Source of the DNA: Desulfovibrio oxyclinae DSM 11498
GTDB lineage: Bacteria; Desulfobacterota; Desulfovibrionia; Desulfovibrionales; Desulfovibrionaceae
DNA length: 48,661 nucleotides
NCBI RefSeq assembly: GCF_000375485.1
Contig: NZ_AQXE01000015.1
Location: forward strand, 472 to 49,132
Direction: 5' to 3'
Below, in pieces: positions 31,881 through 40,451 of this stretch. Position 1 is the stretch's first letter. Each line of letters opens with the position of its first letter. The notes beneath the pieces are model-generated. The model was not told the DNA's origin. It saw only the letters and a program-made list of their open reading frames with translations, and did no database searches. The position numbers were made by a program, and so were the translations under genes.

Positions 31881-33071
31881 ATGGCCCAGAAGCATTTTGT
31901 CCTCGATACCAACGTCCTCATTGAAAATCCCAAAAGCATCGCTGCCCTCAGAAACGGGCAGGAAAACATCATCCATATTCCCTACACGGTCCTCGCCGAG
32001 CTAGACAAGCTCAAGAAGGATCCCCGCGTCGGCCACATCGTGGCCAAGGCAGTCGGGTGCATCCTCCATGACGAAAGCGTGCGCATCCTGCCGCCGGATT
32101 TCGCCCAGGAACTGACCGACGAAACCTACGATGACCGCATCCTGAAAGAAATCATGCACATGGCCCCGGAAGAGGCCATCCTCATCACCAACGACCGCAT
32201 TTTGCAGATCAAGGCCAAGGTTTTCGGCATTCCGTGCGAGGCGTACCGTGATTCGGTACCGTTTCGCTCTGAGTCGCAGAACTACACCGGCTTTGTGGAG
32301 CCGGACGAGGAGCCCGTGCCCAACTGCTTCCGCTGGGAAAACGGTACGCCGGTGCTCTACGGACCGGACGGTCCAAAGTCCATGAATTATCAGCATGAGG
32401 CGTGGAACGTGAAGCCGCGCAGCGTGTACCAGAACCTCGCGCTGGAACTGATGCTCAATGAAGGCATCGACATTGTCTCCATTCAGTCCGAGGCGGGTTA
32501 CGGGAAGACATTCCTGGCTCTGGCCGCTGCCCTGTATCTGGTGCTGGAGCGCAAGGACAATCCGTTCCGAAAGATATATCTCGTCAAGCCCGTGGTGGAA
32601 ATCGGGGCCAAGATGGGATATCTTCCGGGGGACATTGAAGAGAAGATGACGCCTTACGTGCGCTATGTGAGCGACCAGCTCGCCAAGCTGCACGAGATGC
32701 GTTCGGCCAACCGTATATTCGCCGACCCTTCGGCGGAGAATCTCAAACTCAACTCGAAGCGGTTCGAGATACAACCGGTGGCCTTCATCAGGGGGATGAA
32801 CATCGAAAACGCGGTGGTAATCGTCGATGAGATGCAAAACCTCTCGCGTTCCGAGACGCGGGCGTTGCTGACCCGCATGGGCGAGAACGTCAAGTGCATC
32901 TGTCTCGGCGATACCCGGCAGGTGGACAACCCCTATCTCAACGAATCCAACAACGGACTGAACTGGGCGGTGAAGAAGCTCAAGGGATACCGCAATTACG
33001 CGCATATGGTGCTCAAGGGAGAGCGCTCGCGCGGGCCGATCACCGACATCGTGCTCAAGTCCAAGCTTTAG
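31881..33071 (+). CDS. PIN-PhoH family ATPase/ribonuclease (YlaK-like)
   Basis: The 396-residue protein joins a PIN endoribonuclease domain (VLDTNVLIENP at 7-17, VLAELDKLK at 37-45, ITNDRILQIKA at 102-112, giving the acidic metal-binding residues) to a PhoH-type P-loop ATPase. The Walker A is SEAGYGKT at 203-210, with Ser at the place of the first Gly; Walker B is VVIVDEMQNLS. Later come GDTRQVDNPYL and GERSRGP. This fusion is related to mycobacterial PhoH2, an RNA helicase-nuclease. It is followed after 16 bases by a lytic transglycosylase gene in the same direction. Confidence 0.92.
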   Translation: MAQKHFVLDTNVLIENPKSIAALRNGQENIIHIPYTVLAELDKLKKDPRVGHIVAKAVGCILHDESVRILPPDFAQELTDETYDDRILKEIMHMAPEEAILITNDRILQIKAKVFGIPCEAYRDSVPFRSESQNYTGFVEPDEEPVPNCFRWENGTPVLYGPDGPKSMNYQHEAWNVKPRSVYQNLALELMLNEGIDIVSIQSEAGYGKTFLALAAALYLVLERKDNPFRKIYLVKPVVEIGAKMGYLPGDIEEKMTPYVRYVSDQLAKLHEMRSANRIFADPSAENLKLNSKRFEIQPVAFIRGMNIENAVVIVDEMQNLSRSETRALLTRMGENVKCICLGDTRQVDNPYLNESNNGLNWAVKKLKGYRNYAHMVLKGERSRGPITDIVLKSKL

Positions 33072-33087
33072 GAGTGCAACATACCGC

Positions 33088-34167
33088 ATGAGATGTGCGA
33101 TTATCGCGATGGTCGTGACCCTCGTTTTTGCAGCCACGGCTGGCGCCGCCGAGCAGCAACGCCCGGCGGCGTTTCCCGCTCTGGAGTCCGTGCTGCGTTC
33201 GGTGAAGGAGGCCGATTTCTGCGGCGAGACAGTGCCGCTGCACATTGTGGAGGTGCGCGAGCGGTTCGAAAAGGATCTGTTGCTCATGCTTTGGGACCGT
33301 GCGCAGGTCATCCTGTGGCTCAAGCGATCCTCGCGCTATTTCCCCCACATCGAAAGGCTGCTCGACATGCGCGAAATGCCGCAGGACCTCAAATACATCG
33401 CGGTTATCGAAAGCGCGCTGCGGAATCAGGCCGGATCATGGGCCGGGGCCAAGGGGATGTGGCAGTTCATGCCCTCCACGGGCCGCAAGTACGGGCTTAC
33501 CGTGAACCGCAGTGTGGATGACAGACGAAACTTCTACTTCGCCACCAAGGCCGCGCTGGACTATCTTCAGGAACTTTACGATCGTTTCGGCTCGTGGACG
33601 CTGGCGGCCGCAGCCTACAACATGGGCGAAAACGGGCTGGAGCGACGCATCCGCGATCAGGAGACCGACGACTTCTACCGCCTGCATCTGCCGCCCGAGA
33701 CCGAACGGTACGTGGTGCGCGCCGTGTGCGCGAGGATGATCATGGAGGATCCGGAACGCTTCGGTTTCGACCTGCGGGAAGAAGATTATTATCCGCCGCT
33801 ACGGTTCGACCGGGTGCGGGTCAAGGGACGCCGCTCGGTGCCGCTCATCGTGGTCGCCAAGGCCGCCAACACCTATTACAAGATGATAAAGGACCTGAAC
33901 CCGCAGCTTCTTGGTGATGCCATCCCGCGCGGCAACCATGCGGTCTTTCTCCCGGCCGGTGCCACCGAAGGATTCATGCGCCGATACAACCCGGTGCTGA
34001 AGGCGTATCGCGAGGAGAACGGAACGGACACCTATCATGTCCAGCCGGGGGACTCCCTCATCCGCATCGCCCGCAGGCACGGAGTTTCGCTGAAGCGGCT
34101 GCGGGAACTCAACGACCTGAGCGCGCAGTGTGTCATCCACCCGGGACAGGTGCTCCGGCTGGAATAA
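33088..34167 (+). CDS. MltD-like lytic transglycosylase with LysM domain
   Basis: The 359-residue protein has a Sec signal peptide (to about residue 20), a goose-type SLT domain with IAVIESALRNQAGSWAGAKGMWQFMPSTGRKYGL (catalytic Glu108), AAAYNMGENGLERRI, and a C-terminal LysM domain (about 312-358: TYHVQPGDSLIRIARRHGVSLKRLRELNDL). Enzymes of this type cleave the glycan chain of peptidoglycan in the periplasm. MltD of E. coli is a lipoprotein with two LysM domains; here there is no lipobox and only one clear LysM. The gene follows the PhoH-like gene closely. Confidence 0.92.
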   Translation: MRCAIIAMVVTLVFAATAGAAEQQRPAAFPALESVLRSVKEADFCGETVPLHIVEVRERFEKDLLLMLWDRAQVILWLKRSSRYFPHIERLLDMREMPQDLKYIAVIESALRNQAGSWAGAKGMWQFMPSTGRKYGLTVNRSVDDRRNFYFATKAALDYLQELYDRFGSWTLAAAAYNMGENGLERRIRDQETDDFYRLHLPPETERYVVRAVCARMIMEDPERFGFDLREEDYYPPLRFDRVRVKGRRSVPLIVVAKAANTYYKMIKDLNPQLLGDAIPRGNHAVFLPAGATEGFMRRYNPVLKAYREENGTDTYHVQPGDSLIRIARRHGVSLKRLRELNDLSAQCVIHPGQVLRLE

Positions 34168-34170
34168 GCC

Positions 34171-35616
34171 TTAAAGCGAGGCGGCCAGCATCCCGGCGCC
34201 GAATGCTGCGATGAACAGCGCCCCCAGAGTGGTGAGCAGGGCGTGGGACCAGTTCAGGATGGTGCGGTTGTGCCCCGCCATGCGAAGCGTCGCGCCTCGC
34301 GCGCCCACTGCGGCCCACGCGAACAGGGTGGTGGTCAGCCCCATGCCCACTGCCATGGCGAACATGGCGGCCAGTCCTGACCACAGGATGTTCAACCCCA
34401 CGGCAAAGGCAAGGACAACGGCTGCGCCGGGACAGGGGATGAGCCCGGTCACGAAGGAGACCAGCAATACGTGGCTTTTCCCTTTACGGGTTTCGGCCAC
34501 GTCGCCGGGCGTACAGGCCGCGCCTGCTTCGGCTTCGCGGAGAATACCCCCCCTTCTGAGTTCCAGCACGGCTTTCACCGCCAGAAAGACACCCATGAGC
34601 ATGAGCAGGCCGTAGCTGGCGGGCTGCATGATTTTTGCGGCCTCGTGGAAACCGCCCATGCCTGCGCCGAGAATCAGGTACGCCGCAGCGACAACGGCGA
34701 TGGCCGACCCCACGTGCACGAAGGTAATGGCGTTGCCCATGAGGGCCCCGAGCCACAGATCGCCGGGCCGCGCGAGGAAGTAGGAACAGACCACGGATTT
34801 GCCGTGTCCCGGCCCCACCGCGTGCACCACCCCGTACAGGAAGGAGAGCGCGAGGAAGGTCCAGAAGGCGGGCCCGAGCGGATTGTCGCGGATGTCGCTG
34901 CCCAGCGGGGTGATCTTTTCCTTGAGCGCCTTCTGCCATGCGCGGGCCTGCAGGACTACCTTGCGGAAAAAGCTCGGTTCGACCTTCTTCTGCACGGACC
35001 CGGGCGGCACCGGGGTCGGGATGGAGACGCCGGAAGGGCTCCCCACCTGAACATGGATGCCCCGCGGGATATTGAATCCGGCCCAGTAGGCGAGGTCCTG
35101 CTCGTCCCGGATCGTGTGCTTTGCGGCAAGGTCCGAGGTGTTGGCGTAGGCAATGGCGTCTTCCTTGAGCAGGATGTCGGCGTAGTATTCCTTGTCGTAC
35201 ACGGCCAGTCGGAACATGCCCGGAGCGGGAACCCGCAGGGGAATGAAAAAGTCGTAGATCAGCCTGTTGTCGTCACGAAGGGACGCTTCGAATTCCGTGG
35301 CCTCCGGCATGTCCAGCCGCTCCCCGCCGGAAAATGCTGCGGTGAAATAATCAGAATTCTTCAGATAATCGAAGGCCCCGCTCTTGATTTTCTCGCTCCA
35401 TTGCGGTGCGGAGTCATCCAGCGGCAGGTCGAGGTCCCCGAGCAGGGCGCGGGTGAACATTTCGTCGAAGAGCCAGTGCTGTCGCACGCCCCGGACGCCG
35501 TTTTCGTCAACCTCGAAGGTGACTTCGGCGTCGATGAAGACGTGCGGATGAGCTGCGGCCACGAGCGGAATCGCGGCAAGGGCAAGAGCCAGGAAAAGGA
35601 TTCGCATCTTGGACAT
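34171..35616 (-). CDS. DUF1007-NicO fusion, probable Ni/Co exporter
   Basis: The 481-residue protein has a signal peptide followed by HPHVFIDAEVTFEVDE, the start of a periplasmic DUF1007 domain (about 22-190) whose His-Pro-His may bind metal. A second half has the NicO/RcnA membrane domain: VVHAVGPGHGKSVVCSYFLA, GNAITFVHVGSAIAVVAAAYL, FVTGLIPCPGAAVVLAFAVGLN and a last helix. RcnA-type proteins expel nickel and cobalt. DUF1007 and NicO genes are often adjacent; here they are one protein. I start at the ATG at 35616 because the longer frame overlaps the divergent kinase. It is convergent with the mltD-like gene. Confidence 0.85.
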   Translation of the reverse strand: MSKMRILFLALALAAIPLVAAAHPHVFIDAEVTFEVDENGVRGVRQHWLFDEMFTRALLGDLDLPLDDSAPQWSEKIKSGAFDYLKNSDYFTAAFSGGERLDMPEATEFEASLRDDNRLIYDFFIPLRVPAPGMFRLAVYDKEYYADILLKEDAIAYANTSDLAAKHTIRDEQDLAYWAGFNIPRGIHVQVGSPSGVSIPTPVPPGSVQKKVEPSFFRKVVLQARAWQKALKEKITPLGSDIRDNPLGPAFWTFLALSFLYGVVHAVGPGHGKSVVCSYFLARPGDLWLGALMGNAITFVHVGSAIAVVAAAYLILGAGMGGFHEAAKIMQPASYGLLMLMGVFLAVKAVLELRRGGILREAEAGAACTPGDVAETRKGKSHVLLVSFVTGLIPCPGAAVVLAFAVGLNILWSGLAAMFAMAVGMGLTTTLFAWAAVGARGATLRMAGHNRTILNWSHALLTTLGALFIAAFGAGMLAASL

Positions 35617-35711
35617 GGTCGATGCCTTGTACCTTCGCTCCCTGGCTCGGGCAAGCCGCATTTGCGGGGAAAACGAGGACCGGTCGGGAACAATGAACGT
35701 AATTCCCCATA

Positions 35712-35740
35712 TTGCAATATCAATTGGATTACCATAGAGT
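35712..35740 (+). promoter_or_regulatory. Possible sigma-70 promoter for the histidine kinase
   Basis: TTGCAA (35712-35717), 17 bases, TAGAGT (35735-35740); the kinase ATG is at 35789 behind GGAGGATGA. Confidence 0.35.
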
Positions 35741-35788
35741 GATCGGCACCGCTCCGAGAAGCGTGGCGGGCACCAATGCGGAGGATGA

Positions 35789-37729
35789 ATGGCTGGGACT
35801 GAAAGCGCAAAACGCGGCACTCCCCTCTTTCCCGGAAGAGGGCGGTCCCTGTCGCGTGACCTTACCGCCAGTCTGGTGGTCATCGTGGTGTTTTTCGCCA
35901 CGGCCATGATTGCCTACACCTACTGGCATCAGTCCCGCGATATGCGCGACGCGGCCGAACGCAAGGCCGGGGAGCTCACTGCCCGCGTGGTGGAAATCCT
36001 CGCCGTCCCCATCTGGAACCTCGACTACGAAAACGCCCGGCTCATCGGCGCCGTCTACGCCCAGAACGAAATGGTGCAGGGCTTTCGCATCTACGGTTCC
36101 CGCAACGACGTCATCTACGCCCATGAAAAAATGATCGGCATCAAGCCGGACTTCAGGCGAGTCAAGGACATCGTCTTCGAAGGCCGCACCATCGGCCGCG
36201 CCGAAATCGATTTTACCCTCATGAGCGAACGGGATCGCCTTGAACGGCAGATGCTCGTCTCCGTGATGCTCATTCTTGTCTCCGTCGTGGTTATCCTTGC
36301 CGTGACGGGCATTTTGCTGCGCGTCTTTCTGGCCACGCCGCTACAGGTCCTTCAAAAGGGCATCAGCCGTGTTGCGCGAGGCGATTTCTCGTATGATTTT
36401 GGTGAAATATATCATTCGGAGCTGTTGGAGATAGCCGAGCGGTTCCGGAAGATGAGCACCGAGATCGAAGCGCGCGAACGCAAGCTGCAGGTCATGAACA
36501 ACACCTTGCAGGAGGCCGAGGAAAAGTATCGCGGCATTTTCGAAAACGCGGTGGAAGGCATCTTCCAATGTACGCCGGAAGGGGAGCTGCTCAATGCGAA
36601 CCCTGCCATGGCCCGCTTCTTCGGCTACGACTCGGTGAAGGAATTCCTGCTGCGCACGCGCAACGTCAAGGCGCTGATGTTCGTTGACGGTGAGCGTGGC
36701 GACATGTTCCTCGACGCGGTCACCGGCGAGGGCGAGATCATTCGCTTCGAGGCCCAGTACCGGCGCAAGGACGGCAGCATCGTCTGGGGGTCCATCAACG
36801 CCCGGACCGTGCATGACCGTGACGGGAACATCGTTTCCATCGAGGGCATCCTCGAAGACACCACCGACCGCAAGAAAGCCGAGGAAGAGCTGGCCGACCT
36901 CAACCGCCACCTTGAACAGCTGGTCCGCAACCGCACCGAGGACCTTGTGCGCAAGGCGCGGGAGCTGGAGGACGCCAACCGCAGGCTGCGCGAACTGGAT
37001 GAGATGAAGTCCGCGTTCCTGTCCTCGGTTTCCCATGAGCTTCGTACGCCCCTGACCTCCATTCTGGGTTTCGCCAAGCTCCTTTCTCGGGACTTCAACA
37101 AGAATTTCAAGCCTATGGCCGTGGGTGATGACCGGCTCATGCACAAGAGCGAGCGCATCAACGAGAACCTTGAGATCATCGGCCAGGAAGGCGAGCGCCT
37201 GACGCGGCTCATCAACGACGTGCTGGACCTGATCAAGATCGAGTCGGGCAGCATGGGCTGGCAGGATCGGCCCATGGACATCGGCGAGCTTGTCGGACGC
37301 GGCGTGCAGGCGGTCAAGGGCATCTTTGAGCAGCGCTCCAGCGTGCGGCTCATTCAGGACATCGACCCGAACCTGCCCAAGGTCATGGTGGACCCGGACC
37401 GCATGCAGCAGGTGTTTATCAACCTGCTGAACAATGCGGCCAAGTTCACCGAGGACGGCACCGTCACCGTGCGCGCCCGCATGGCGGGCAACGAGATGAT
37501 GCGTGTGGAGATCGAAGACACCGGCGTGGGCATCGCCGCCGAAGAACTCGACAGCATCTTCGAAAAGTTCCACCAGTCCAGCCTGAACATCATCAAGCAC
37601 AAACCGCAGGGCACCGGCCTCGGCCTGACCATCTGCCGCGAGATTGTCGAGCATTATGGCGGCCACATCTGGGTGGAGTCCTCCCTCGGAGAGGGCAGCA
37701 CCTTCGTCTTTACCCTTCCCCTCGAATAG
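35789..37729 (+). CDS. HAMP-PAS sensor histidine kinase
   Basis: The 646-residue kinase has membrane helices at about 26-46 and 155-178, a small periplasmic domain with IWNLDYENARLIGAVYAQNE (typical of tlpC-like/dCache-derived sensors), HAMP, a PAS domain at about 245-365, a coiled coil, a HisKA domain with SVSHELRTPL (His416), and an HATPase domain with N-box FINLLNNAAKF, G1 EDTGVGI, F-box and G2 GTGLGLTI. All catalytic boxes are intact. No response regulator gene is beside it, so it is an orphan kinase. Upstream is the divergent Ni/Co exporter gene; a regulatory link is unproven. Confidence 0.93.
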   Translation: MAGTESAKRGTPLFPGRGRSLSRDLTASLVVIVVFFATAMIAYTYWHQSRDMRDAAERKAGELTARVVEILAVPIWNLDYENARLIGAVYAQNEMVQGFRIYGSRNDVIYAHEKMIGIKPDFRRVKDIVFEGRTIGRAEIDFTLMSERDRLERQMLVSVMLILVSVVVILAVTGILLRVFLATPLQVLQKGISRVARGDFSYDFGEIYHSELLEIAERFRKMSTEIEARERKLQVMNNTLQEAEEKYRGIFENAVEGIFQCTPEGELLNANPAMARFFGYDSVKEFLLRTRNVKALMFVDGERGDMFLDAVTGEGEIIRFEAQYRRKDGSIVWGSINARTVHDRDGNIVSIEGILEDTTDRKKAEEELADLNRHLEQLVRNRTEDLVRKARELEDANRRLRELDEMKSAFLSSVSHELRTPLTSILGFAKLLSRDFNKNFKPMAVGDDRLMHKSERINENLEIIGQEGERLTRLINDVLDLIKIESGSMGWQDRPMDIGELVGRGVQAVKGIFEQRSSVRLIQDIDPNLPKVMVDPDRMQQVFINLLNNAAKFTEDGTVTVRARMAGNEMMRVEIEDTGVGIAAEELDSIFEKFHQSSLNIIKHKPQGTGLGLTICREIVEHYGGHIWVESSLGEGSTFVFTLPLE

Positions 37730-38170
37730 CTACTGAACCAGCCGCCATGTTCCGTCAGGAGCGCGGTAGGCCGTTGCGTGTACCGTGTCCGTCTTTCCGT
37801 CCGGGAAGGTGGCGGTCAGAGCCACGTCGCGTTCGATGCGGCCGTGGTCGCGCCGGGCCGGACGCGGAACCGCGGTGTAGCGCATGTCGGTATCCGGGTT
37901 GCGCCACTCGCGGCTGGTGCCGGACGGCGTGTGTTCCAGCGTGCGCGAAAGTTGCGCACGGTCTTCCTTGTCCAGTTCGTTTCCTGCAATGTAACCGAGC
38001 AGCAGCCCGGTGCCGGCGCCGATGGCGGCTCCCGAAACCTTGTTGTTGAAGGTCAGCGCGCCGATTGTGGCTCCGGCGAGCGCTCCCAGTCCAGCGCCGG
38101 TTTGCGCCTTGTTCGCGCAGCCGGTCAGGAGCACAAGCAGCATCAGCATGGGAATCAGAAAGCGGTTCAT
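37730..38170 (-). CDS. Glycine-zipper (17 kDa surface-antigen-like) lipoprotein
   Basis: The 146-residue protein has lipobox LLTGC (Cys18), a glycine-zipper segment (GAGLGALAGATIGALTF, then GAAIGAGTGLLLGYIAGNE) at about 25-65, a short helix, and a basic C-terminal domain ending in DGTWRLVQ. This is the layout of the Rickettsia 17 kDa antigen/SlyB-type outer-membrane lipoproteins. The ATG has AAAAGGAGAACGATC upstream, and the stop abuts that of the histidine kinase gene with no gap. Likely structural role in the outer membrane. Confidence 0.85.
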   Translation of the reverse strand: MNRFLIPMLMLLVLLTGCANKAQTGAGLGALAGATIGALTFNNKVSGAAIGAGTGLLLGYIAGNELDKEDRAQLSRTLEHTPSGTSREWRNPDTDMRYTAVPRPARRDHGRIERDVALTATFPDGKTDTVHATAYRAPDGTWRLVQ

Positions 38171-38326
38171 GATCGTTCTCCTTTTTGCATGGAACAGGGC
38201 AAGCTCCGTGCCGGAATCGTTCATGCCGCAAATGCCCCGAAATTGTTGCAGAATCGTTGTGAAGGCGGCGAAGGATGAGCATATTGTGCGTGGAATGAAA
38301 CGCAAATATTGCTCTAGGGGTGCAAA

Positions 38327-38782
38327 ATGGTGCCGGAAATGAGGGTTCATGTGGTGAATTCTGACAGCAGGGATCACTTCATGGCTTGCGAATTGCGCCG
38401 AGAGGTGTTCTTCAGCCATCTCGGCAGCGACTTCGATGGGGTCCGCGACGACCGGGAAGAGGAGAGTATCCATGCGGTCATTCGCGGCGATAAGGGTGTG
38501 TGTGCGTGCGGACGCCTGACGGCCATCGGTCCGGCTGGGTGGGTGGTGACGCAGATGTGTGTGGATGAACGGTGGCGGGGACGCGGCCTCGGCAGTCGGA
38601 TATTGACCACGCTGCTGGCGCAGGCCGTGAAGCACGGCGGCGGTCGCATCGAGCTGGCCTCACGGCTGAAGGCGGTAGGTTTTTACCGTCGTTTCGGATT
38701 CATCCCTGCAGGAGAACCGTACCCTTCCCCGAGGACCGGCGCCATGCTGTTGCGCATGGTGCTGGAGCTTTCCGCCAACTGA
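38327..38782 (+). CDS. GNAT-family N-acetyltransferase
   Basis: The 151-residue protein has a GNAT fold: ACELRREVFF at the start, CGRLTAIGPAGWVVTQMCVDERWRGRGLGSRIL with the acetyl-CoA loop (R-G-R-G-L-G), and ASRLKAVGFYRRFGFIPAG near the end. It resembles the ElaA/YjcF group of small acetyltransferases. A second ATG at 38339 is an alternative start. It is convergent with serB. Acceptor unknown. Confidence 0.88.
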   Translation: MVPEMRVHVVNSDSRDHFMACELRREVFFSHLGSDFDGVRDDREEESIHAVIRGDKGVCACGRLTAIGPAGWVVTQMCVDERWRGRGLGSRILTTLLAQAVKHGGGRIELASRLKAVGFYRRFGFIPAGEPYPSPRTGAMLLRMVLELSAN

Positions 38783-38788
38783 TCCGGG

Positions 38789-39997
38789 CTATTCCAGCGT
38801 CTCCCGGTCATGCAGGCCGAGGAGGTAAAGGATGGAGTCCAGCCCGAGGGAGCTGATGGCCTGACGCGCGCCGCGCTTGACCTTGGGCTTGGCGTGGAAG
38901 GCTATGCCGAGGCCCGCGAGGTTGAGCATGGGCAGGTCGTTGGCGCCGTCGCCCACGGCGATGACCTGTTGCAGGCTGATTCCCTCGTGCTCGGCAAGCT
39001 GCTGGAGCAGTTCCGCCTTGCGGTCCGCATCCACGATGATCCCTTCGGCGCGGCCCGTGAGCTTGCCGTCGAGAATCTCCAGCTTGTTGGCGAAGACGTA
39101 GTCGATGCCCAGTCGTTCCTGTAGCCGTTCTCCGAAGTAGGTGAACCCACCCGAAAGAATGGCGATGGTATAGCCCACGCGCTTGAGGTTGCTGATGAGC
39201 CGCTCCGCGCCTTCGGTCAGTGGAAGACGCTCGTAGACCTTTTCGAGCACGGCTTCGTCCAGTCCTTCGAGCAGGGCCAGCCGCTTGCGAAGGCTCTGCT
39301 TGAAATCCAGCTCGCCGCGCATGGCCGCTTCCGTGATGGCCGCGACCTTGTCGCCTACGCCCGCTTCCACGGCCAGCTCGTCGATGACTTCGGCCTGAAT
39401 GAGCGTGGAGTCCATGTCGAAACAGACCAGTCGGCGGTTGCGCCGGAAAATGCTGTCTTCCTGAAAGGCGATGTCCGCGCCTGTTTCGGCGGACATGTCC
39501 AGAAACGCCTTGCGGATCACGCCGAGGTCGCCGGGAACGCCGCGCACGGAGAATTCCACGCAGGCGCGTCCGGGATCCCTGCTTTCGTCCAGCGGTCGCC
39601 GGCCGGAAAGACGGCGGATGGTGTCGATATTCAGCCCGTTGTCGTGGATGATGCGCGATATGCCCGCGATGTGCTCTGGCGTGATGGCCCGTGCCAGCAG
39701 GGTCACGATGTGCCGGGGCCGGTCTGCGGCGTCCACCCAGTTTTCGTAGCGTTCGTTTTCGAGCGGGTGCAGCTTCATGGAGACGCCGAGCTCGTGCGCC
39801 TTGAACAGCAGTTCCTTGAGCACGGGCCGCGAGTCGCGGGGCAGCTTGAGAAGAAACCCGAGCGTGAGAAAGTCGTGAATGACCACCTGGCCGATGTCGA
39901 GAATGTCCGCGCCGTATTCGGCAAGCACTTCGGAAAGGATGGCGGTCAGGCCCGGACGGTCCTGTCCGGTAACGTGTACGAGAACGGTCTGTTCCAT
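38789..39997 (-). CDS. serB: Phosphoserine phosphatase with two ACT domains
   Basis: SerB removes phosphate from phosphoserine, the last step of serine biosynthesis. The 402-residue protein has ACT domains at about 5-80 and 95-170 (VHVTGQDRPGLTAILSEVL and HIVTLLARAITPEHIAGISR), then a HAD domain with CFDMDSTLIQAEVIDELA, GAERLISNLKR, AILSGGFTYFGERL and GDGANDLPML. The tandem ACT layout is that of the long SerB form seen in many Actinobacteria and deltaproteobacteria. GGAG lies before the ATG. It is divergent from arsR. Confidence 0.95.
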   Translation of the reverse strand: MEQTVLVHVTGQDRPGLTAILSEVLAEYGADILDIGQVVIHDFLTLGFLLKLPRDSRPVLKELLFKAHELGVSMKLHPLENERYENWVDAADRPRHIVTLLARAITPEHIAGISRIIHDNGLNIDTIRRLSGRRPLDESRDPGRACVEFSVRGVPGDLGVIRKAFLDMSAETGADIAFQEDSIFRRNRRLVCFDMDSTLIQAEVIDELAVEAGVGDKVAAITEAAMRGELDFKQSLRKRLALLEGLDEAVLEKVYERLPLTEGAERLISNLKRVGYTIAILSGGFTYFGERLQERLGIDYVFANKLEILDGKLTGRAEGIIVDADRKAELLQQLAEHEGISLQQVIAVGDGANDLPMLNLAGLGIAFHAKPKVKRGARQAISSLGLDSILYLLGLHDRETLE

Positions 39998-40078
39998 GCT
40001 CTGGGCTCCGGTGAGGGTTCTGCTGTGTTCCGGCGGAATGTGTCACAAAACCGGGCGGGAGTAAATCTCGCTCGGCAG

Positions 40079-40107
40079 TTGACACCGTGCTGTCGTTTGT
40101 CTATTTT
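40079..40107 (+). promoter_or_regulatory. Sigma-70 promoter of arsR-arsP; likely leaderless start
   Basis: TTGACA (40079-40084), exactly 17 bases, TATTTT (40102-40107). The ATG of arsR lies at 40115, so transcription should begin at or next to the start codon. There is no Shine-Dalgarno sequence. Self-repression by ArsR is expected from the family. Confidence 0.7.
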
Positions 40108-40114
40108 GCCAAAC

Positions 40115-40447
40115 ATGCAAATTGAACCGATGGAAGACATGGGGGCCGCAGGGCTTGCCGATGCCGGAATCGAGGGCTGCGCCGAGGTTTTCAAGGCACT
40201 GGGGCATGGTGCCCGGCTGAAGATGGTCTGTATGCTCGTCGAGGGTGAACAGTGCGTCTGCAAGCTTCAGGAGGCAGTGGGGTTGGATATGTCCACAGTC
40301 TCGCGGCACCTGTCCGTGCTCAAGCGCGCGGGGGTGGTGAGCTCCAGACGGCAGGGCAACTGGCAATACTATTCGCTCGATCTGGACTGCGTGGGCGGCT
40401 TTGTGGCCTGTCTTGCGCAGCGGATGGCAAAGAGGCGGGGGGCGTAA
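40115..40447 (+). CDS. arsR: ArsR-family metalloregulator
   Basis: The 110-residue repressor has the winged-helix fold with EVFKALGHGARLKMVCML, then GEQCVCKLQEAVGLDMSTVSRHLSVLKRAGVV. Cys47 and Cys49 in the CVC motif of the ArsR type bind arsenite and release DNA. It is followed after 4 bases by an ArsP-like permease, so it probably controls that gene. A start at the ATG five codons on (40130) is an alternative. Specificity for arsenite is inferred from the motif. Confidence 0.88.
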   Translation: MQIEPMEDMGAAGLADAGIEGCAEVFKALGHGARLKMVCMLVEGEQCVCKLQEAVGLDMSTVSRHLSVLKRAGVVSSRRQGNWQYYSLDLDCVGGFVACLAQRMAKRRGA

Positions 40448-40451
40448 TATC

